A DNA stretch of 29,844 bases from Candidatus Omnitrophota bacterium (GTDB taxonomy: Bacteria > Omnitrophota > Gorgyraeia > Zapsychrales > Zapsychraceae), in NCBI GenBank assembly GCA_030634235.1, contig DAOWBD010000001.1:1-29844 (forward strand), in the 5' to 3' direction. The translations under genes and the position numbers were made by a program. Shown here piece after piece: positions 7,400-14,781 of the stretch (position 1 is the first letter of the stretch; each line of letters begins with the position of its first letter). The notes beneath the pieces were generated by a model. That model worked only from the letters and a program-made list of their open reading frames with translations. It did no database searches and was not told the DNA's origin.

Positions 7400-8085
7400 G
7401 GTAAATAATTAAGAGGATTATCCTCAATAGATTTCTTTCTGATCTGAAAATGCAAATACGCCAGATCACCGCTGCGCCCGACTTGGGCAATATCCCTGCT
7501 CCTTAACACCAATTCACCGAGCTTGACCAAAACTTTTGAATTCTGTGCGTAGACCGAATAAAGTCCGTCTAAATGATCCAGAATAACCGTATATCCGTAA
7601 CCGCTCAAATAATCCGCGAAAACAACGCGTCCGGTACGGGCTGCTTTAACCATATCCCCTTCCTGCACCCGTATATCGATCCCTTTATTGACATGCCCGT
7701 CGTTCCGCTGATGAAAATACCTGACTACTTTTCCTCTAACAGGCCATATAAACTCATTTTGTGCCTTGTCGACATCCAAGAAAATCTCGCGAACATCATC
7801 AACTCCGGGAATAAAAACAAGCTGATTCCTCTCGATCTTGGCCGACTTCGGAATGCTGTTGGTCCGGATAATATCCTTAACCGGAACATTATACGTCTTG
7901 GCGATCCGCCAAAGAGTCTCTCCTGGTTTAACTTTATGATAAACGCCTTTTCTTGCCTGCCGTTGCGGCGAAGGCGCTTGCCTGACCACGATCTCCTCCT
8001 GGGTCTCCATCGAGACGCACCCGGAAGCAAACATCATCAAACCGCTAAGAAAGACCAAACAATATTTTTCTGTGCTATTGATCAT
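7396..8085 (-). CDS. NlpD-like lipoprotein: LysM plus degenerate LytM (M23) domain
   Basis: A 229-residue lipoprotein. The signal sequence ends in a lipobox, ASGC, with Cys23 as the lipid anchor. A LysM peptidoglycan-binding domain covers about residues 48-94 (YHKVKPGETLWRIAKTY). An M23/LytM domain covers about 110-229. Its active site is changed: the first zinc His is Asn133 (NKGID), the YAH motif reads YAQ (Gln181), and only one His of the closing HxH is left (Tyr-Leu-His212). E. coli NlpD has the same build and similar losses and acts by activating an amidase at the septum. I therefore predict an amidase activator, not a peptidase. The gene follows tRNA-Gly by 36 bases. Confidence 0.85.
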   Translation of the reverse strand: MINSTEKYCLVFLSGLMMFASGCVSMETQEEIVVRQAPSPQRQARKGVYHKVKPGETLWRIAKTYNVPVKDIIRTNSIPKSAKIERNQLVFIPGVDDVREIFLDVDKAQNEFIWPVRGKVVRYFHQRNDGHVNKGIDIRVQEGDMVKAARTGRVVFADYLSGYGYTVILDHLDGLYSVYAQNSKVLVKLGELVLRSRDIAQVGRSGDLAYLHFQIRKKSIEDNPLNYLP

Positions 8086-8121
8086 ACATAAATGCTATCG
8101 ATACAACCTTTATTCAAATGC

Positions 8122-8195
8122 TGGAGCGAGGGACGGGAATCGAACCCGCGTATTAAGCTTGGGAAGCTTACATTCTACCATTGAATTACCCTCGC
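8122..8195 (-). tRNA. tRNA-Gly (anticodon CCC)
   Basis: Read on the minus strand, a 74-base cloverleaf. The acceptor stem is GCGAGGG/CCCTCGC with discriminator T and an encoded CCA. The D-arm contains AATGGTAGAAT. The anticodon stem is TAAGC/GCTTA with loop TTCCCAA, giving anticodon CCC, which reads GGG glycine codons. The T-arm contains GGTTCGATTCC. It stands 11 bases downstream of thiE and is probably cut out of a longer message. Confidence 0.95.
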
Positions 8196-8206
8196 ATATC
8201 TAACTT

Positions 8207-8872
8207 CTAACGTACGGGCATGACGCGCCGCACCCCTACTGTTACCTGCGCAATAATGTCTTTAAATTGCTCAACCGTTTCTTCAATATTCTGGGCTTCA
8301 CAGACCGCCCGGCAAACCGCAATGCGGTTACCGCCGAGCTTTTTGATCTCAACAACATTCTTAAGGTCAATCCCTCCAATCGCAAAAACAGGGATCTTGA
8401 TATCTTTAAAAACTTTTTTTAAGAGATCCGTGTCTAACGGCTGGCGGTCCGGCTTTGTCAGCGTTTTAAAAACCGACCCGAAGCCTATATAATCGGCTCC
8501 GTCTCTCTCCGCCTTCTCTGCGTGAGCGAACGTCTGACAGGAAACGCCGATCAAGGCGTCCTCCCCGATCATCTTTTTCGCTTCAGCAAGCGGCACATCG
8601 TCCTGCCCGAGATGAACTCCCGACGAGCAACTGATCATCGCCAGGTCCACGCGATCGTTGATAATATACGGGATCCGGCCTTTGGTCATGCCCAAAATAC
8701 GCCGTGAAAAATCCAAGATATCTCTGGCCGCCCCGGTCTTATCGCGCAACTGCATCACATCAACGCCCGCGGCAATGGCCTTCTTAGCAATTTCAAAGAG
8801 CTCGTCATACGAATTCACGCTTCGATCGAGAATCAAATACAACCTAGTGCTTCGACTAATCTTTTCTTTCAT
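8207..8872 (-). CDS. thiE: Thiamine-phosphate synthase
   Basis: A 221-residue TIM-barrel enzyme that joins HMP pyrophosphate and thiazole phosphate to make thiamine phosphate. Family motifs are in order: YLILD at the start, VMQLRDKTG, YIINDRVDLA, GVHLGQDDVP, YIGFGSVFKTLTKPD and FAIGGID. The ATG at 8872 (MKEKISRSTRLYLILD) is chosen because the family begins shortly before LYLI-D. An ATG at 8941 would add 23 residues encoded largely by a palindromic repeat. Even with the preferred start, the RSTR residues come from the repeat. The thiD2-like gene lies immediately upstream, and tRNA-Gly follows. Confidence 0.9.
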   Translation of the reverse strand: MKEKISRSTRLYLILDRSVNSYDELFEIAKKAIAAGVDVMQLRDKTGAARDILDFSRRILGMTKGRIPYIINDRVDLAMISCSSGVHLGQDDVPLAEAKKMIGEDALIGVSCQTFAHAEKAERDGADYIGFGSVFKTLTKPDRQPLDTDLLKKVFKDIKIPVFAIGGIDLKNVVEIKKLGGNRIAVCRAVCEAQNIEETVEQFKDIIAQVTVGVRRVMPVR

Positions 8873-8910
8873 ATCGCTCAACACTAGTGGTGAGCCTGTC
8901 GAACCACTAG
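8844..8910. repeat. REP-like palindromic element at the thiD2/thiE junction
   Basis: A perfect inverted repeat, CTAGTGGT (8884-8891) and ACCACTAG (8903-8910), encloses an 11-base loop. Next to it CTAGTG (8844-8849) faces CACTAG (8882-8887), sharing the CTAG. The parts TTCGAC and GAGCCTGTCGAACCAC resemble widely scattered bacterial intergenic palindromes of the form TTCGACAGGCTCACCAC. The element supplies the TAG stop of the thiD2-like gene (8909-8907) and the first codons of thiE. Confidence 0.65.
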
Positions 8911-9323
8911 CATCGTTCAATGACATTTTTTTCAAGTGCATAAACCCTGTAACGAAGCTTCTTTAAACCTTCGGCAACCTTTTTATCGCGCAATTTCGCG
9001 AATTCCTCAAGAACCCGTATCGATTCTTTGACCCTCTGCGAGTTCGCGTAAAAAATATCCGTCGCACTCTTGCGTTTGAATTCAACAGGCGTCGAGGTGC
9101 GCCCCACATCCCTCTCGATATTACGCGACCGGATCACATCCTTGATCTTCAACCCTGAGAGCGTTTCCGTCAATTGATGCCGGACAACTTTGTAATTCCG
9201 TGTCGGGCCCTTCGCGTCAAGGACGAACCGGCAGACATCTTCACAAACCCTTAAACCTTCTTTGGCGCGATTAAAATTCGCGTCCATCACACGCCCGATT
9301 TTCTTATCGCTGTCTTTACGCAC
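8907..9323 (-). CDS. ThiD2-like protein (thiamine synthesis, HMP-P kinase type)
   Basis: A 138-residue protein matching the small domain often fused to the N-terminus of ThiE. Marks are DANFNRAKEGLRVCEDVCRF near the start, RSRNIERDVG in the middle and ANSQRVKESIRVLEEF towards the end. A related free-standing protein, ThiD2, has been reported as an HMP-phosphate kinase, so a role just before ThiE is likely. The GTG at 9323 is chosen because the family match extends upstream of the ATG at 9287; it overlaps the rfaE2 stop by eight bases. The stop codon lies inside the palindromic repeat, so the C-terminus may be altered by it. thiE is in a different frame. Confidence 0.75.
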   Translation of the reverse strand: MRKDSDKKIGRVMDANFNRAKEGLRVCEDVCRFVLDAKGPTRNYKVVRHQLTETLSGLKIKDVIRSRNIERDVGRTSTPVEFKRKSATDIFYANSQRVKESIRVLEEFAKLRDKKVAEGLKKLRYRVYALEKNVIERC

Positions 9324-9804
9324 GTTTGACAATACCGTTGATGATATTCGTCGATGAAACACCCTTGACAAACTTGATAAATTTGACCTTGCCGCCATTG
9401 GCCAGGACAATCTCGCTTCCGACGGCCCCTTTTCCCTTCCAATCGGCCCCTTTGATCAAAATGTCTGGCTTCACCGCCTCGATCAGTTTGACCGGCGTTT
9501 CCTCATCGAAAAGCACAACGTGATCGACACATGCTAAAGCCGCTAAAACCCCGGCGCGCGAGCGCTCACCGACGATAGGTCGCTTCGGCCCTTTGATCTT
9601 TCTTACCGAGCGGTCGCTGTTGAGCCCAACGACAAGAATGTCCGCCGACCTCTTCGCCTCCTCCAAATAACTGACATGCCCTAAATGGAGGATATCAAAG
9701 CATCCGTTGGTAAAGGCGATCGTGCGCTTGCTCCTGCCCTTACGCAGCGCGCGGATCTTTTTCTTAAGCGTCGGAGTTTTGATGATCTTTGATTGCGTGT
9801 TCAT
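9316..9804 (-). CDS. rfaE2: D-glycero-beta-D-manno-heptose 1-phosphate adenylyltransferase
   Basis: A 162-residue nucleotidyltransferase equal to the C-terminal half of E. coli HldE. The family signature TNGCFDILHLGHVSYLEEAK contains the catalytic HxGH (HLGH). Further marks are LVVGLNSDRSV, KGPKRPIVGERSRA and the closing GVSSTNIINGIV. It transfers AMP to heptose 1-phosphate to make ADP-heptose for the lipopolysaccharide inner core. The ATG at 9804 overlaps the gmhA stop by four bases; the longer reading upstream is gmhA in another frame. The kinase half of HldE is absent here and must be a separate gene elsewhere if the pathway is complete. Confidence 0.92.
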   Translation of the reverse strand: MNTQSKIIKTPTLKKKIRALRKGRSKRTIAFTNGCFDILHLGHVSYLEEAKRSADILVVGLNSDRSVRKIKGPKRPIVGERSRAGVLAALACVDHVVLFDEETPVKLIEAVKPDILIKGADWKGKGAVGSEIVLANGGKVKFIKFVKGVSSTNIINGIVKRA

Positions 9805-10370
9805 TTCGAAAATTGATCCTCGACCAGTTCGCAAATCGCGTGCGCGATACAGATATGAGTTTCCTGGACGCGCGCGGTTACCTTCGACGGGACGATCAGG
9901 CTGATGTCCGTTAGTCCTGCGATCTCTCCGCCACCGCACCCGGTCAGCGATACCGTCGTCAACCCCATGCTCTTCGCCGTCTTGATCCCTTCAAGAACGT
10001 TCACCGAATTCCCGCTTGTCGAAATACCGATCGCAACATCTCCTTTTTGCCCAAGGCCTTCGATCTGACGGGCAAAAATAATATCGATACTGTAATCATT
10101 GCTAAGAGCCGTCAGGATCGACGTGTCCGTTGTTAGCGCGATCGCGGCTAAGGCCTTGCGTTCCTTCTGAAAACGTCCGATGAATTCAGCCGCGATATGC
10201 TGGCTGTCCGCGGCGGAGCCTCCGTTGCCGAAAAGAATGACCTTGCCCCCCTCGTTGAGCGCCTTTGTTATGGCCCCGATCACCTCGACGATCTTATCGC
10301 CGTTCTGCTCGAGAGTCTCTTGCTTAACCTGGATCGATTCTTTGAAAATATTTTCAATAACGTTTTTCAT
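9801..10370 (-). CDS. gmhA: Phosphoheptose isomerase
   Basis: A 189-residue SIS-fold enzyme that converts sedoheptulose 7-phosphate to D-glycero-D-manno-heptose 7-phosphate, the first step to ADP-heptose. The sugar-phosphate site is clear: FGNGGSAADSQHIAAEF, then ISTSGNSVNVLEG. The metal and catalytic residues include the Glu and His of AAEF and ETHICIAHAICE. The length equals the family norm. It overlaps rfaE2 by four bases and follows pfkA by 13 bases, so sugar-phosphate metabolism and LPS heptose synthesis share one message. Confidence 0.95.
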   Translation of the reverse strand: MKNVIENIFKESIQVKQETLEQNGDKIVEVIGAITKALNEGGKVILFGNGGSAADSQHIAAEFIGRFQKERKALAAIALTTDTSILTALSNDYSIDIIFARQIEGLGQKGDVAIGISTSGNSVNVLEGIKTAKSMGLTTVSLTGCGGGEIAGLTDISLIVPSKVTARVQETHICIAHAICELVEDQFSK

Positions 10371-10383
10371 GCGTCTTTATCCT

Positions 10384-11412
10384 TTATGTGTAAAATACTT
10401 TAGCGATCTCCATAAGATCGGCATCAACCATTTTACGTTCCTTCACGGCATCGGCGATGTCCACACAACTGATCTTGTTATTGTGAAGACTGACCATCTT
10501 CCCAAATTTGCCTTCTTTGACAAGCTCAACGGCCTTAAAACCAAACCGCGTACCAATGATCCGGTCGTACGCCGTCGGGACCCCACCACGCTGAATGTGA
10601 CCCAAGACACTAACGCGCGTTTCATAACTCGTGTTCTCCTCGATCAGATCCGCGAGAACCTCACCGATCCGACCAACACGATGCCGCCACCCTCTGAACC
10701 TCTTATCAATATCCTCTTTCGTGTATCCTTTGATCTGCGCCCCTTCCGAAACGACAATAATGCTGAAACTCTTCCCCCGTTTATGACGGGCTCGCAGCGA
10801 CGCGCAAACCTTGTCGATCTCGATTGGGAATTCCGGCAAAAGAATATAGTGAGCCCCGCCGGCGATCCCCGCCTCAAGCGCGTTCCATCCCGTATGAAGA
10901 CCCATCACCTCAATAACAATGATGCGGTGATGGCTTTCGGCCGTCGTGTGAAGGCGGTCGATACATTCCGTCGCGACATTAACCGCCGTGTCAAACCCAA
11001 ACGTGTAATCGGTGCCCGAAAGCGAGTTATCGATAGATTTCGGAACCCCGACGATCGGCAGATCGTACTCGCGCAAAAGCTGAAGCGCGATCTTCAACGT
11101 ATCCTCCCCCCCGACGGTAATCAGCGCATCCATGCCGCTGCGCTTGAAGTTCTCGTCAATGATCTTAATTCTGCGTTTTTCAAGCGGCGGAACAATACGG
11201 CTCGTCCCTAAGATCGTTCCCCCACGGGCCAGAATCCCAGATGTTAAGCGATAATCCAATATCCGCATATCATTGTCCACAAGTCCGTTCCACCCGTTCT
11301 TAACCCCGGTGACAACAAACCCTTCGTCAATCGACTTTCTGACAACCGCCCGGATCACCGAATTAAGGCCGGGACAATCAGCTCCACCTGTTAAGATCCC
11401 AATTTTTTTCAT
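10384..11412 (-). CDS. pfkA: 6-phosphofructokinase, probably pyrophosphate-dependent
   Basis: A 342-residue PfkA-family enzyme acting on fructose 6-phosphate. It begins MKKIGILTGGADCPGLNS. The phosphoryl-donor loop reads GGED (residues 101-104) where ATP enzymes have GGDG, and the catalytic loop reads PKSIDN (124-129) where ATP enzymes have PGTIDN. Asp at the fourth position and Lys after Pro are the accepted marks of PPi-dependent enzymes. Catalytic Asp128 is kept, but the following TIDND second Asp is Ser130. Later motifs VMGLHTGWNALEAGIAGGA and HIQRGGVPTAYDR are intact. A PPi enzyme would make this step reversible. Confidence 0.9.
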   Translation of the reverse strand: MKKIGILTGGADCPGLNSVIRAVVRKSIDEGFVVTGVKNGWNGLVDNDMRILDYRLTSGILARGGTILGTSRIVPPLEKRRIKIIDENFKRSGMDALITVGGEDTLKIALQLLREYDLPIVGVPKSIDNSLSGTDYTFGFDTAVNVATECIDRLHTTAESHHRIIVIEVMGLHTGWNALEAGIAGGAHYILLPEFPIEIDKVCASLRARHKRGKSFSIIVVSEGAQIKGYTKEDIDKRFRGWRHRVGRIGEVLADLIEENTSYETRVSVLGHIQRGGVPTAYDRIIGTRFGFKAVELVKEGKFGKMVSLHNNKISCVDIADAVKERKMVDADLMEIAKVFYT

Positions 11413-11428
11413 TTACGTTCTCCTCTTA

Positions 11429-12043
11429 TCATGCCCTGTACCCCTGGAACGGAACATTCTGCTGAGATTCTTTTTGAGGCTCTTCTTTCTTGGGCGGCTG
11501 CTTTTCTTTTCCCTGATCAGGAAGAATCTTCCCGACAAAGATCGCAACCTCAATAGGCTCATCTAGGCCGATCGTGCTTTGAATCTTTCTCTTCACCAAT
11601 TCCTGAACCCGTGACGTAACCTCCGGAATGCTGCCCTCGGCGCGCAGAATCAGCTTGATCTTGATCAGCAAGCCTTTTTTCGAAACAGAGATCTTGGACT
11701 TCACTTCCCGCACCTCGGATGTCCGGCTAATCACGCGCTTCGTCAATTCTTCAATGGCCACTAGTGAAACACTGACACGTCCCGCAGGGTTATCGAAGGC
11801 AATAGTCTTCTCCCTGTGGACATTGACCGTAAATGCCCGGTAAAAGACGAAATTCAGGAACAACAACGCGCAGGCCCCGCCCGCAAAGGTCACACGCAGA
11901 GCCTCGTCATAATAAACAACTGCGAGCAAATTGACGACCCTCTGCATACTGATATAATTAAGCACGAACAATAGAATAAAGGAGCTAAGAAACATAATTA
12001 AGGTCACATAAAACAGAACCGCTATTCTCGTTAGAAATTTCAC
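11429..12043 (-). CDS. amaP: AmaP-like Asp23 membrane anchor protein
   Basis: A 204-residue protein with two membrane helices (about residues 7-33 and 47-70) and a cytoplasmic Asp23-like domain at about 85-170 (AGRVSVSLVAIEELTKRVI). A Pro/Lys/Gln-rich tail from about 174 is probably disordered. In Gram-positives AmaP tethers Asp23 to the membrane. It starts with GTG at 12043, overlapping the Asp23 stop by four bases (GTGA), so the partner genes are coupled. Finding this pair in an apparent diderm deserves notice. The main uncertainty is whether function carries over. Confidence 0.8.
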   Translation of the reverse strand: MKFLTRIAVLFYVTLIMFLSSFILLFVLNYISMQRVVNLLAVVYYDEALRVTFAGGACALLFLNFVFYRAFTVNVHREKTIAFDNPAGRVSVSLVAIEELTKRVISRTSEVREVKSKISVSKKGLLIKIKLILRAEGSIPEVTSRVQELVKRKIQSTIGLDEPIEVAIFVGKILPDQGKEKQPPKKEEPQKESQQNVPFQGYRA

Positions 12044-12396
12044 TTTACCTCCCTTTCTATACCTTGTACGTTAACGTTTATATCCTTTAAATTGATATCC
12101 AGCGTCTTATCAATTGCCGATTTGATGGTTTCCTGAACCTGCCTGGCCGCATCAGGAATATTCATCCCGTAACGGACAAGTATTTGAAGCTCAAGGGTCA
12201 CTTCGCGATCTTCATCGACCTTGATGTCGATACCGGGAAACTCTTTCTGCCCGAAAATCCCAACGAGCTTGTTGCCCAGGTGCTCCTCGATTAAATGGAC
12301 ACCCTCGACACCGTCAAGGGCCGACAAAATAATTTCCGCAAAGACCTTCTTATGCACTTGCACCGAACCAAGATCAATTTTGTCTTCTTTTTTCAT
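12040..12396 (-). CDS. Asp23/Gls24 family protein (YqhY-like)
   Basis: A 118-residue soluble protein with the Asp23 (DUF322) fold: LGSVQVHKKVFAEIILSAL, GVEGVHL, then VTLELQILVRYGMNIPDAARQVQ and a closing NVNVQGIE. The family includes alkaline-shock protein Asp23 and Bacillus YqhY. YqhY sits directly after accBC and is linked to control of acetyl-CoA carboxylase. Here too it follows accC, by two bases, and is coupled to AmaP. I infer a role in membrane or fatty acid homeostasis. The sequence itself shows no catalytic site. Confidence 0.88.
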   Translation of the reverse strand: MKKEDKIDLGSVQVHKKVFAEIILSALDGVEGVHLIEEHLGNKLVGIFGQKEFPGIDIKVDEDREVTLELQILVRYGMNIPDAARQVQETIKSAIDKTLDINLKDINVNVQGIEREVK

Positions 12397-12398
12397 TG

Positions 12399-13754
12399 TC
12401 AGACCTCCGAATCGCTTTTTATCATCTTATCAAGAAAATGCGTTGTCACTTTCCCTTTGAGAAACCGCGGGTCCTTCAGGATCTCAATATGCAGCCCAAT
12501 CGTCGTTTTGATCGGACCGATATAAAATTCCTCTAGGGCCCTATTCATCCGGTAGATCGCTTCCATGCGGGTATTGGCATGGACAATCAATTTCGCGACC
12601 AGGGAATCGTAATACGGGCTGATCTGGTAGCCCTGGTAAATATGCGTATCAATACGCACACCGAATCCGCCGGGGATATTGAGTTCCTCAATCATTCCGG
12701 GCGAAGGAATGAAATTATTCTTGGGATCCTCGGCATTGATACGGCATTCGATCGCCACTCCGCGAATCACAATATCTTCCTGTTTAAAACTGAGTTTCTC
12801 GCCGGCGGCGATCCTGATCTGCTCCTTGATGATGTCGATACCGGTCACCATTTCCGTGACCGGATGCTCAACCTGCACGCGCGTGTTCATCTCCATAAAA
12901 TAAAATTCGTCGTTGCTGTCAAGAAGGAACTCGACGGTCCCAGCCCCTTTGTAATTAACGGCCTGCGCGGCCCGCACGGCGGTCTCTCCCATTTTTTGCC
13001 TCAGGTCCTCATTCAGGGCCGGCGAAGGCGCCTCTTCAAGCAGCTTCTGATGCCGTCTTTGAATGCTGCAATCGCGCTCGCCAAGATGAACGACATTGCC
13101 AAATTGGTCAGCCATGATTTGAAACTCAATATGACGCGGGCGTTCAATATACTTTTCGATATAAACATCCGGATTACCGAAATTCGCCTCAGCCTCATTC
13201 TGAGCAATCGTAAAGGAACTGACAAGCGTGATATCGTTATGACAGACACGCATACCCTTACCGCCACCACCAGCCGCCGCTTTAATGATGACCGGATACT
13301 TAATCTCCTTGGCGGCTTCAAGAGCCTCCTCTTTGCTCTCGATGACACCATCGCCTCCCGGCGTTACAGACACCTTATTCTTTACCATCGTTTCCTTCGC
13401 AACAACCTTATCCCCCATAGCCCGGATCGTTTGAGATTTCGGGCCAATAAACGTGATATTGCATGATTCGCATATTTCCGCAAAATGTGCATTCTCAGCA
13501 AGAAAGCCATAGCCCGGATGGATCGCCTCGACATCCGTCACCTCAGCAGCCGAAATAATAGCAGGAATGTTGAGATAACTATCCTGGCTCGGCGCCGGAC
13601 CGATGCATACCGCTTCGTCGGCAAAGCGCACGTGCAAAGAGTCGCGGTCAGCCTCGGAATAGACAGCAACGGTCGGGATGCCGAGCTCACGGCAGGCCCG
13701 TATGACCCTTAATGCAATTTCCCCACGATTTGCGATAAGAATTTTTGAGAACAT
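12399..13754 (-). CDS. accC: Biotin carboxylase subunit of acetyl-CoA carboxylase
   Basis: A 451-residue ATP-grasp enzyme of full family length. It starts KILIANRGEIALRVIRAC. The glycine-rich ATP loop reads KAAAGGGGKGMR, the bicarbonate and biotin site includes HIEFQIMADQFGNVVHLGERDCSIQRR, and the metal and catalytic part contains EFYFMEMNTRVQVEHPVTE. It carboxylates biotin carried on AccB with ATP and bicarbonate, the first half of malonyl-CoA synthesis. The gene follows accB by 11 bases. The carboxyltransferase genes accA and accD are not in the window. Confidence 0.97.
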   Translation of the reverse strand: MFSKILIANRGEIALRVIRACRELGIPTVAVYSEADRDSLHVRFADEAVCIGPAPSQDSYLNIPAIISAAEVTDVEAIHPGYGFLAENAHFAEICESCNITFIGPKSQTIRAMGDKVVAKETMVKNKVSVTPGGDGVIESKEEALEAAKEIKYPVIIKAAAGGGGKGMRVCHNDITLVSSFTIAQNEAEANFGNPDVYIEKYIERPRHIEFQIMADQFGNVVHLGERDCSIQRRHQKLLEEAPSPALNEDLRQKMGETAVRAAQAVNYKGAGTVEFLLDSNDEFYFMEMNTRVQVEHPVTEMVTGIDIIKEQIRIAAGEKLSFKQEDIVIRGVAIECRINAEDPKNNFIPSPGMIEELNIPGGFGVRIDTHIYQGYQISPYYDSLVAKLIVHANTRMEAIYRMNRALEEFYIGPIKTTIGLHIEILKDPRFLKGKVTTHFLDKMIKSDSEV

Positions 13755-13765
13755 AAGTTAGAAAA

Positions 13766-14218
13766 TTAAAGCGGTTCGACGGTAAACAGCGTCTGCCCAA
13801 ACTCGACCGGCTGCGCGTTGTCAACGGGGGCATCAATCACCTTTCCCCGGACTTCCGACTTGATTTCATTCATTAACTTCATGGCTTCAATGATACACAC
13901 CACCTGACCAACTTCGACCACTTGGCCGACTTCAACAAACGACGGGGCTTCCGGCGAGGCGGACCGGTAAAACGTCCCGACCATGGGGGAGTTGATCTCT
14001 TTCCGGTTGGAATTGTCGACCTCGGCGGCTTCTGCACCGGCGGACGACGATACGTGGGCCTCAATGTGCGACCCGGCGGGAATCTTGCGAGCAGGTTCAA
14101 TGATCTCGGCAGAACCTTTTCGGATCTTGATCTTCGTTCCTTCACGCTCAACCTCAATCTCTGTCAGATCATTTTCATTCATGAGGCTGATCATTTCTCG
14201 AATTTCTTTTAAATTCAT
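13766..14218 (-). CDS. accB: Biotin carboxyl carrier protein of acetyl-CoA carboxylase
   Basis: A 150-residue carrier. The N-terminal helical part (MNLKEIREMISLMNENDLTE) is followed by a charged, Ala/Pro linker and the biotinyl domain from about residue 73, with the biotinylation site EAMKLMN near 112. The typical start of the domain, SPMVGTFYRSASPEAPSFV, including the 'thumb' segment, is present. The ATG at 14218 overlaps the efp stop by four bases, and accC follows. Confidence 0.97.
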   Translation of the reverse strand: MNLKEIREMISLMNENDLTEIEVEREGTKIKIRKGSAEIIEPARKIPAGSHIEAHVSSSAGAEAAEVDNSNRKEINSPMVGTFYRSASPEAPSFVEVGQVVEVGQVVCIIEAMKLMNEIKSEVRGKVIDAPVDNAQPVEFGQTLFTVEPL

Positions 14219-14781
14219 TTGTTCACCCTTTCGACATAGGACCCGGTTCTTGTATCGATTTTCACCCGATCCCCGATATTGACAAACAACGGCACTTGGA
14301 TCATAACTCCAGTATCAATGGTTGAGGGTTTCGTTCCAGCCCGGGACGAATCCCCCTTAAAACCCGGTTCTGTTTCAATAACTTCGGCAATAATGAATGT
14401 GGGCAAGACAACTTTGAGAACCTCATCACCGTGGCAAACGCCCGTGACTTCAAGGTGATCCTGAAGGAATTTAACAGCATCGCCCAAGACTTCTTCTGAG
14501 AGGATCCTCTCCTCATAGCTTGTAGCATCCATAAAATGGAAACCATCGCCGCTGCGGTAGAGGTTTTGAAGCTTTCTCTCTTCAAGCATGACGTCGTCGA
14601 GCTTATCGGCCGTTTTGAATGTCCGATCGAGAACCTGCTGCGTCTTGACATTCTTGAGCTTGACCCGGACGAACGCGCTACCCTTGCCCGGCTTCACATG
14701 ACTGTACTCGGTCACCAGAAAAATGTCTCCATTAATACGAAGACCCATCCCAGATGAAATTTGATTAATAGATATCGTCAC
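14215..14781 (-). CDS. efp: Translation elongation factor P
   Basis: A 188-residue protein, the usual length, that rescues ribosomes stalled on proline runs. The KOW-like domain I carries the modification loop HVKPGKGSAF with Lys33 at the tip, so Lys-type modification (EpmA or another system) is possible. The OB domains follow, with the family signature near the C-terminus (KPSTIDTGVMIQVPLFVNIGD). The start is a GTG at 14781, which overlaps the end of pepP by 17 bases and gives the normal N-terminus. No modification enzyme is encoded in this window. Confidence 0.95.
   Translation of the reverse strand: MTISINQISSGMGLRINGDIFLVTEYSHVKPGKGSAFVRVKLKNVKTQQVLDRTFKTADKLDDVMLEERKLQNLYRSGDGFHFMDATSYEERILSEEVLGDAVKFLQDHLEVTGVCHGDEVLKVVLPTFIIAEVIETEPGFKGDSSRAGTKPSTIDTGVMIQVPLFVNIGDRVKIDTRTGSYVERVNK

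Noticed and set aside
8873..8941. ThiE start at ATG 8941
   Set aside because: The extra 23 residues come mainly from the palindromic repeat and are foreign to ThiE. An AGGG three bases away is too close for a good ribosome site. The longer form is not impossible.
9805..9939. N-terminal extension of rfaE2 to 9939
   Set aside because: It is the gmhA coding region in another frame; the ATG at 9804 gives a standard four-base overlap and the family start.
10180..11211. 343-codon open frame on the plus strand, antisense to gmhA and pfkA
   Set aside because: Both minus-strand genes are certain and full of conserved motifs. The plus-strand translation has no recognisable domain, and long antisense frames follow from codon bias.
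12579..13466. 295-codon open frame on the plus strand within accC
   Set aside because: It lies wholly inside a well conserved accC gene, and its composition (rich in His, Arg and Asp) looks like an antisense shadow.
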